This document shows positions 60,434 to 64,000 of a stretch of 64,000 nt of DNA, piece after piece. The DNA is from Zoroaster sp. YZ-2022 (taxonomy: Eukaryota; Echinodermata; Asteroidea; Forcipulatida; Zoroasteridae). Made by a program: the position numbers and the translations under genes. The stretch is taken from NCBI GenBank assembly GCA_029582265.1, contig CM055819.1:4443855-4507854 (forward strand), written 5' to 3'. Positions within the stretch are counted from its first letter, which is position 1. Each line of letters begins with the position of its first letter. Below the pieces are notes generated by a model that did no database searches, was not told the DNA's origin, and saw only the letters and a program-made list of their open reading frames with translations.

Positions 60434-60654
60434 TGTCCTTCTGTTTCTTTGGGGTCTTCTTTGGCTTTCCCACATCTGGTTTAATTGGGGTTGTCTTGTC
60501 AGTAGACTGACCGCTGGCGCCGGGGACAATTTCTGCTGCATCAGGCGACAAATTGTCAAGTTTTTCCAGAGCTTTCCGCGCTATTTCCCAGCTTACATTG
60601 GGTGCTGCACCTCCTGGTGGCTGTGGTATGACGCTTGGATTGAATGGACTGGCC
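44111..60654 (-). CDS. LENG8 homologue, SAC3/GANP-domain nuclear protein (5' end missing)
   Basis: Homologue of leukocyte receptor cluster member 8, a metazoan relative of the yeast SAC3/Thp3 mRNA export and processing factors; nuclear. Coding exons on the minus strand: 60654-60317, 58458-58346, 57013-56650, 56035-55666, 53806-53663, 53258-52848, 52168-51929, 51689-51542, 51084-50992, 50108-49974, 47748-47680, 46887-46752, 46172-45965 and 44270-44111. All phases agree, giving at least 976 aa. Diagnostic blocks: [119 protein letters not shown] and [14 protein letters not shown]. The first exon must supply the ATG and leave two bases before 60,654; I could not place it. Introns carry a LINE fragment, SINE-like sequence and several MITEs. 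Confidence 0.93.
44811..45141 (+). mobile_element. tRNA-Leu-derived SINE, copy 2 (5'-truncated)
   Basis: Begins inside the tRNA head (GTCTAGCTTACCGGATTCAA), keeps the B box GGGTTCGAATCACGG, the body GTGTCCTTGAGCAAGACACT and TCTCCACCCAGGGG, and ends GCGCTATATAAATCCACACA with an (ATT)n tail. The A-box part is missing. It lies in the last LENG8 intron, antisense to the gene. Confidence 0.88.
45723..45745. repeat. Poly-C tract
   Basis: About 23 consecutive C within a LENG8 intron. Length is unreliable in most sequencing methods. Confidence 0.8.
45965..50108 (-). CDS. LENG8 SAC3/GANP domain exons
   Basis: Exons 50108-49974, 47748-47680, 46887-46752 and 46172-45965 encode the helical SAC3/GANP-PCI core, which is by far the best conserved part: [68 protein letters not shown] and [20 protein letters not shown]. 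The family uses this fold to bind mRNA-processing complexes. The terminal exon (44270-44111) adds [20 protein letters not shown] and ends LANL, close to the vertebrate C terminus. Confidence 0.93.
46507..46677. mobile_element. Foldback element, TTTGCGGTGACACCATG family
   Basis: Left arm GACTGTTTGCGGTGACGCCA with TGTAGAAATTCTCTTT and AGTAAATAGTTCTGAAAAGA; the right arm is its inverse (TCTTTTTAGAACTATTTACT to CATGGTGTCACCACAAACGG), followed by the family end TATCCTTTTCACCATGCAAA. The arms are about 60-65 bp with a short loop. It lies between two LENG8 SAC3 exons. Confidence 0.85.
47813..48465 (+). pseudogene. 5'-truncated LINE (CR1/L2-like), C-terminal RT fragment
   Basis: A 190-codon ORF reads [64 protein letters not shown] and ends [14 protein letters not shown] ([18 protein letters not shown]). 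This is the C-terminal end of the reverse transcriptase of CR1/L2-clade LINEs. It is followed by TGTAAAGCGCTGTGATACCG, AGCGCTATATAAATGCC and a short ATTGTATTGTA tail. The endonuclease and RT catalytic core are missing. It lies antisense in a LENG8 intron and is not a functional gene. Confidence 0.9.
48676..49003. mobile_element. TTAA element A, 328 bp, CCCTCC ends
   Basis: CCCTCCGATAGG at the left and CACAGGAGGG at the right, with TTAA at 48,672-48,675 and 49,004-49,007. The interior has a partial direct duplication: CACTCAAAATTTGTATGT, AACCCATTGACTTTGTGCAG and AGGAGGTCAAACC occur twice. No ORF. Confidence 0.8.
49008..49269. mobile_element. TTAA element B, 262 bp, sharing its TTAA with element A
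   Basis: CCCTAACTACCCC at the left and GGGGATTAGGG at the right. The left TTAA is the right TTAA of element A, and the right flank has decayed to TCAA. It begins like the 82 bp MITE (CCCTAACT, TCAAAATCCTCC) but has a different, longer interior. Confidence 0.75.
50515..50702. mobile_element. TTAA element with CCCTAACC ends, 188 bp
   Basis: CCCTAACCATG at the left and GGTTAGGG at the right. TTAA is at the left (50,511-50,514) and TAAA at the right. The interior is a hairpin of GCAACAAGATGCAACAA and its inverse words (TTGTTGCATTG). It lies in a LENG8 intron. Confidence 0.7.
51272..51482. mobile_element. TTAA palindromic MITE, copy 4
   Basis: CGGGACAATATCATCCCGAT at the left and ATGACGATACTATCCCT at the right, with TTAA on both sides (51,268-51,271 and 51,483-51,486). 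The interior is as in copies 1-3. It lies in a LENG8 intron. Confidence 0.85.
52447..52810. repeat. Long dispersed repeat, copy 1
   Basis: AAATGTACACAGGTTACAGC, ATGGCTTTATCAATTT, TATGTAGCATTCATCCC, TTAATGAGTGGATCA, ACACCCGATACACTATGAAT and GTACAGAGAAA occur in the same order at 54,357-54,722. A third partial copy lies at 57,070-57,232. No ends or coding capacity were recognised. Confidence 0.8.
52848..53258 (-). CDS. LENG8 exon with TPQQQR hexapeptide array and RS region
   Basis: Codes KKLSRWEA, then about eight tandem PQQQRT hexapeptides made by an 18 bp DNA unit, then a Ser/Arg-rich region (alternating Arg-Ser dipeptides followed by [12 protein letters not shown]). The acceptor must be the CAG at 53,259-53,261 to keep phase. 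A nearer upstream CAG (after CATG) would break it. RS regions usually mediate contacts with splicing proteins. Confidence 0.85.
53358..53505. mobile_element. Hairpin element in a LENG8 intron
   Basis: GATTCTGCGGAAGA at the left pairs with TCTTCCGCAGAATC at the right. Inside, ATTTACTTAC, TATATGCAAGGAGGCCTCT and CTTTTGG pair with CCAAAAG, AGAGGCCTCCTTGCATATA and GTAAGTAAAT around a TG loop. The inner stem (53,391-53,472) is almost perfect. Confidence 0.8.
54108..54180 (+). mobile_element. tRNA-like SINE fragment
   Basis: GGCTACATGGCTCAGTTGG through TAGAGTGCCGGC has an A box, ATGTCAA can form an anticodon loop (GTC), and GGTTCAAATTCC is the B box. The acceptor and anticodon stems do not pair well, so it is not a working tRNA. 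It lies in the LENG8 intron on the opposite strand. Confidence 0.6.
54357..54722. repeat. Long dispersed repeat, copy 2
   Basis: Same order of words as at 52,447-52,810, with CCCTTAATGAGTGG intact. A ~50 bp A/T-rich stretch replaces part of the middle. Confidence 0.8.
54913..55165. mobile_element. TIR element with ~91 bp inverted repeats
   Basis: TGTGATGTGATCTGGGAAAA continuing CCCTCCACATGGTGAAATTT at the left is repeated inverted at 55,075-55,165 with two or three differences. The spacer is about 75 bp. It has no ORF and no clear target duplication. Confidence 0.88.
55262..55432 (+). mobile_element. Partial copy of the AATAGACCTTATGCAT element
   Basis: AGAAGGTCCCTCATTG, CAGCGCGCATTCATGAACCA and GCATAAGGTCTATTCC match the right half of the element at 61,715-62,385. 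It abuts the next foldback directly. Confidence 0.65.
55439..55582. mobile_element. Foldback element (GATCTGACGTCACG arms), copy 2
   Basis: TGAAGATCTGACGTCACACT at the left and AGCGTGACGTCAGATCTTCA at the right. The spacer shares GAGATTCAACTTTGACCTTG and GCAGCTAGCGCACAAGC with copy 1. It ends about 85 bp from a LENG8 exon boundary. Confidence 0.8.
55666..57013 (-). CDS. LENG8 Pro/Gly-rich and Gln-rich exons
   Basis: Two exons. 57013-56650 encodes [15 protein letters not shown], long PPP stretches and a Gly-rich region, ending NRPSLK. 56035-55666 encodes the conserved IRFNMRKR motif, then Q-rich repeats with a run of about ten Gln, then [14 protein letters not shown]. This low-complexity stretch corresponds to the Q/P-rich N-terminal half of vertebrate LENG8. 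The Gln run is CAG-rich and is likely to vary in length. Confidence 0.88.
56405..56600 (-). mobile_element. Retroelement-like fragment with hammerhead-like motif
   Basis: On the minus strand: GGTTGTTTCAACACCCAATC, ACCACAAAGATTTCTATTTC, then CTGAAGA with a TGATCAG/CTGATCG hairpin and AAACG, then GTTGTAACCACCAGTTCTTT. The same order occurs on the plus strand over 59,240-60,270, so this is a copy of that element. Confidence 0.6.
57070..57232. repeat. Long dispersed repeat, copy 3 (host of an 82 bp MITE)
   Basis: TATGTAGCATTCATCCC then the MITE, then TTAATGAGTGGATCACTGG and ACACCCGATACACTATGAAT. Removing the MITE and one TTAA restores the arrangement of copies 1 and 2. Confidence 0.85.
57098..57179. 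mobile_element. 82 bp TTAA MITE with CCCTAAC ends, copy 2
   Basis: CCCTAACTCCCTA and TAGGGAGTTAGGG ends (right end AGGGAGTTAGGG), with TTAA at 57,094-57,097 and 57,180-57,183. It is inverted relative to the copy at 40,775, with about three differences in 82 bp. It is inserted in a repeat whose empty form is present twice in this window. Confidence 0.95.
57846..58250. mobile_element. Candidate TTAA element, 405 bp, CCCTCCTAC end
   Basis: TTAA at 57,842-57,845 followed by CCCTCCTACAATCAGTGCA, and GTAGGG followed by TTAA at 58,251-58,254. The inverted match of the ends is short. The left end is shared with TTAACCCTCCTACTATAGC at 23,879, where no partner end was found. Confidence 0.5.
59240..59636 (+). 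repeat. Degenerate tandem repeat, ~60-100 bp units
   Basis: Units with CAATCTATCAATCTACCACA, AGATTTCTATTTCAG, ATTGGTTCTACATGTA and GCCCACAGAGAA recur four or five times with length changes. The first unit is preceded by GTTTCAACACCC. It belongs to the element whose end lies at 60,116. Confidence 0.75.
59645..60115. mobile_element. MITE (GAATGTCGTATC ends), copy 1, 471 bp, nested
   Basis: Imperfect inverted ends: GAATGTCGTATCCAACTGCC with ACTTTTT at the left, and AAAAAGTGGCGGTTG plus ACATTC at the right. An 8 bp duplication AAGACTAT flanks it (59,637-59,644 and 60,116-60,123), as in hAT elements. It splits the TTTGCGGTGACACCATG-family element: the sequence AGTAAAGACT-TTTGCGGTGA is continuous at 46,512. 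Confidence 0.85.
60116..60272 (+). mobile_element. End of TTTGCGGTGACACCATG-family element with hammerhead-like motif
   Basis: CTATTTGCGGTGATACCATG, then CTGAAGA (60,172-60,178), a 7 bp hairpin CGATCAG/CTGATTG and AAAC, then TTGTAACCAACCAGTTC and the family end TTATCCTTTTCACCATGCAA. It continues the element interrupted at 59,645. Confidence 0.7.
60317..60654 (-). CDS. LENG8 N-terminal exon with glutamine tract
   Basis: The acceptor is TATTTCTAG and the donor TATG|GTAGGT. It begins [15 protein letters not shown], has the conserved [19 protein letters not shown] (matching the WEKARQAL region of vertebrate LENG8), then a lysine-rich [15 protein letters not shown], a run of 12 Gln and a Q/M-rich end. 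The CAG/CAA coding of the Gln run makes long antisense Leu/Ala ORFs, which are artefacts. Confidence 0.9.
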
Positions 60655-60798
60655 CTAGAAATAAAATAAAAACATTGACAAATATAATAATTATTACGCC
60701 AAAAAAGTCTCCGCTTTCTGGTCATGAGTCCGTTCCAAAATCAGCGACGTGACACTTTTTTCTTTTTCTTTTTTTTTTGGGTAATCTTTTCTTTTTGC

Positions 60799-61228
60799 GG
60801 AAAGAATGTCATATCCAACCGCCACTTTTTAAGGGCTTTTTTGGAATTTGTTTGCAACCACTAACCAGTTACAAAATTATTCTATCAATTGTTGGTGGTA
60901 CAGAAAGCAAAAACTATCTTTAAAATCCACTTTTATGATGGTTTTTCCTCCCCTTCAGAAAATAGAAGGATCCTACTATAGTTGCCACTGCGTATGTACA
61001 ATGACTGTGTTGGTCAATAATTGTGGAGTTTACAAGATCAGACTGACATGATTGAGGAAGTCACCGTATACCAAATAGGCCTGATTTTTCATGATATAAA
61101 TATCCTGGAATAATTTGAAGTATGTCCATCATCATCCATATGTTCTCCACCTTACTAGGTAGGTAAGATTACATTATTGGTTATATTTAATGAAAAATAG
61201 TGGCGGCCAGATACGACATTCTACCCTG
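60799..61228. mobile_element. MITE (GAATGTCGTATC ends), copy 2
   Basis: A direct-orientation copy of 59,645-60,115, recognisable along its whole length: ACCACTAACCAGTTA, GAAAATAGAAG, GTTGCCACTG-GTATGTACAATGAC, CCATCATCATCC and TAGGTAAGATTACATTATTG. Ends CGCCACTTTTTAAGGGC and GCGGCCAGATACGACATTC. No 8 bp duplication is evident here. Confidence 0.85.
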
Positions 61229-61307
61229 CATATTTTATTCAACATATTGAATGTACATGGGGACAAGGGGTTTCATTGGGATGACCCTGATGTACTGTAG
61301 TATATAA

Positions 61308-61670
61308 TATAATAATAATGTAGACTTATATAGTGCACGTATCCACCAAACTGGTGCTCAAGGTGCATTACATTACATTATTACCCCTGCTCATCAGGCT
61401 CATAAATCATTCCTGAAACCATCTCAGTTCCCTGGGGAGTTAGTATACAGCTCAATTGCTGCCATTTCAGTGCATGATATAGGGCTAATCAAACACAACA
61501 ACCAACTCTGCCCTCACAGATACCCATTCACCCCTGGGTGGAGAGAAGCAATTATGGTAAAGTGTCTTGCTCAAGGACACAAGTACCCCAGTCGTGGTCG
61601 GGATTCAAACCCACATTCAGCCATCAGAACACAAATCCGATGCACTAAACCGCTCGGCCATGTCACTCCA
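61308..61670 (-). mobile_element. tRNA-Leu-derived SINE, copy 3
   Basis: On the minus strand it runs from a head with GTGACATGGCCGAGCGGTTT and GGGTTTGAATCCCG, through the body TGTCCTTGAGCAAGACACTT, to the GCACTATATAAGTCTACATT tail with (ATT)n. The head is more mutated than in copy 1. Short TATAATA words flank both sides. Confidence 0.88.
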
Positions 61671-61714
61671 TATAATACGTAATATGAGGAGGGGCTTGAC
61701 AAGTTGACTTGTTT

Positions 61715-62385
61715 CAATAGACCTTATGCATATGACGTTACAAACTGAAGGTCGCCCCCTTTCAGAGGCAAACTAAGGTAGGCAGATTCACGCAAACCGC
61801 CGATGGTGGTGCTATTTTTCATATCCTTTTTTTCTGTCGAAGTTGTGACCCGCCGAACTTTCATGGTAAAATTCTAATATAAAGGGTAGTCTACGGATGT
61901 AGTCACTTCTAGTGTCGATAAATGGATACTACACATCGTGGTTATCTTAATTGATCAGTCCATGCCAACTGTAACGTTGGCACAAAAACAGTGCAACTTG
62001 CGCAAAATAGACTTTGTTAGTACTACAAGGATACATTGCAGGCAAATTCGGTCACAACTTTTCAAATGAAACTGGATCTTAAAAATTACCAAATATTTAA
62101 ATCAACAAAAATTCGTAACTTTGCATAGGGTTAACCTATCATGACCATTGACCCCTCATTTTCTTTCTAATTTTTTGTTCTATCCAGTGATATGACATTT
62201 AAAAGCATTGAAGCAACTTCAAATTTTCATGAAACTGCCTAACTAAGGTCACTCATTGGTCCATGTATACGCATGCACAGCGCGCATACATGAACCAATG
62301 AGTGACCTTCTCTAGCCTCCATCTCTGAATGAGGGCGATATTCAGTTTGTGACATCATATGCATAACCATAACTTAAGGTCTATT
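61715..62385. mobile_element. TIR element (AATAGACCTTATGCAT ends), ~670 bp
   Basis: The left end AATAGACCTTATGCATATGA with CGTTACAAACTGAAGGTCGCCC is matched inverted by the right end (AGTTTGTGACATCATATGCA and AAGGTCTATT). A second hairpin lies inside at 62,237-62,310 (AAGGTCACTCATTGG with CCAATGAGTGACCTT). It is non-coding. Confidence 0.75.
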
Positions 62386-62539
62386 CGTCTCTAACTTATT
62401 TGAGTAAATTCAATGGACATTAACATTTGAAAGTGAGATTGTCCCTGCAAACAGACAAAAGTAGGCAGGTTACTTTAATGAGCATATACAGGTATACAAC
62501 CTAATGTATTCAGGGAATATGACAAAAAACGACTTATTA

Positions 62540-62670
62540 TAACTAGGTGAATTCTACAGCCACGCGATTCAACATGGCACTCCGCCACTCGCTCGCTCAT
62601 CATTCGGTCATCGTGTCCATTCATTGTTTACACACGCACGCAATCTAGCATGCACACCGTGTCTGCCAAA
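62540..62670 (-). promoter_or_regulatory. Possible LENG8 promoter or 5' UTR region
   Basis: A locally CpG-richer stretch (GAGCGAGCGAGTGGCGGAG on the minus strand) about 1.9 kb upstream of the first recognised LENG8 exon. A short open frame starts here, but no donor that fits the required phase is convincing. The assignment rests on position and composition only. Confidence 0.25.
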
Positions 62671-62889
62671 ATCATTGCAAATTTGTGTGTATAAAAACAG
62701 CCCACAACGAAATTGGATTGGAATTTATGGATAAAATATACTTTGATCGTGACAACGATTACAGTCTGAACCCATGTCTTACCACTGGGCCGCTTGAGCA
62801 GTCTGATTTTGAACGCCTGTCCACGGAATGCTGGCCATTTTCTTCGTCTAAAAGTGTATTGCATTGAGACGACGTGCGTTATTAATAAG

Positions 62890-64000
62890 ATGGCTACCCT
62901 AGAGATAGCTTTGTACTACGGGTACGGGTACAGCCGGTATGTATGCGGCGCGGTCTAGTCTGCGCTGTTGTCTATACTCATCGCTGGTACTCTTAATGTC
63001 TTCATAAATACGCATATAGACGGTAAATATTTTGGGGACCAGCTAAAGCTGACGTCATAAGACAGTCTTGAATGCGCGCACCGCCGCATATCTTGACAAA
63101 ATCGCAAACATAATCATGCTTAGTTAAGTTAGCTTTATATTTTACTTTAAATTATTTTATATAATTGTTTAAAAAATGAAGATATTTTCGTGTTTAATAT
63201 GAAGACATTAGCACTTTTATGTCATGATCTTAAAGATGCGCTTTGTGACACAAGATAACTTAACTATCCGACGACTATTGCATGTACGTTAAAATAATAT
63301 GTCTGATTTTAAGTACGACTTGAAGCATTGCATGGTGAAAAGGAAGACTGTTTGCGGTGGTGACAACCATGTAACACTATTTTCTCTGATTTGTTTAAAA
63401 CAATAGAGTTTGCATCCAGGAAGCTCTCTATGAGCATTTGTGAACTTATTTTCAGCTTATAAAATGTAATTTTATTTCGTCCATTTTGAAAAATTGTAAC
63501 ATTTTATTTTATTGTATTTTGCGAAAAATACCGACCACTGAAAAAGCCACAACAAATTAATATCAAACTGACATGGCATGCCATGTTTTTTAAAATAAAC
63601 ATTAGGAATTAAATGATCCCCTTAAAGTTTGAAAACTTCAAAAGTATTTTTAAATTGTATCATCTGAAAAAAACCACATACTTACCACGATTGTTTTGAG
63701 AAAGTTGTTAATGATAAAGCATCTGTTTTCCTTTCCTCAAGTAAATTAGAAATTTCCCTGTATAATGAAATAGATTATTTCTAAATTCGAGTCAGTTGTC
63801 CCCACTGAAAATATGCTAATTAAAATTATGTGGGTTTAATACAGGACTGCAAAGGATTTGGTTAACCGACTGTATATATTTGTTGAATGTAAAAAATAAA
63901 AATAATAAATAAATAAATAATAAATTAATTAATTTAAAAAATACGAAAAGAACATTTATTCCAGAAATGACGGTGTGGCCATCCGCGTATAAAAAAAAAC
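62890..64000. other. Gene-free end of the window
   Basis: AT-rich, with one degenerate TTTGCGGTG-family end at 63,330-63,395 (GCATTGCATGGTGAAAAGG, ACTGTTTGCGGTGGTGACAA). No coding exon was recognised. Confidence 0.45.

Noticed and set aside
60285..60752. Leu/Ala-rich plus-strand ORFs near 60.3 kb
   Set aside because: They are produced by reading the CAG-rich Gln tract of LENG8 on the wrong strand.
62628..62864. First coding exon of LENG8
   Set aside because: The 78-codon minus-strand ORF shows no similarity to the LENG8 N terminus and has no donor leaving the required two bases.

Overview
The window is eukaryotic nuclear DNA from an invertebrate animal. Its genes have many short exons with GT/AG introns, its codons are split between exons, and it carries tRNA-derived SINEs, a 5'-truncated LINE and many short non-autonomous DNA transposons. 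Overall it is AT-rich. The gene families and the SINE type point to a marine deuterostome, most likely an echinoderm such as a sea star. That assignment is inference.

Layout. (1) Positions 1 to about 15,170 are a satellite array with a 242-243 bp monomer, about 56 copies in the main block. An 875 bp terminal-inverted-repeat element interrupts it at 13,520-14,394, and its edge decays after about 15,010. (2) Positions 15.2-18.6 kb hold no gene, only foldback elements. (3) Positions 18.7-26.9 kb carry a complete organic anion transporter gene (SLCO/OATP family, minus strand, eight coding exons, 692 codons), reconstructed with every splice phase agreeing. (4) Positions 30.2-35.4 kb carry a three-exon plus-strand gene for an unrecognised basic 287-residue protein. 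(5) Positions 35.4-44.1 kb are intergenic and/or 3' flanking sequence with several clear transposon insertions. (6) Positions 44.1-60.7 kb carry the LENG8 homologue (minus strand, 14 coding exons found, first coding exon not located). It has N-terminal Q/P-rich regions, an expanded hexapeptide repeat, an RS region and a C-terminal SAC3/GANP domain. (7) Positions 60.7-64 kb are the upstream flank of LENG8, again full of repeats.

The two large genes are unrelated housekeeping-type functions: solute uptake at the plasma membrane, and an mRNA processing/export-associated nuclear factor. I see no operon or biosynthetic system. The most unusual content is the repeat landscape: satellite monomer subtypes that alternate and change along the array; a near-perfect 214 bp-arm palindrome; and TTAA-flanked miniature elements whose CCCTAAC ends resemble telomere repeats. 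Several insertions have their empty target site preserved in a second copy of the host repeat within this same window.
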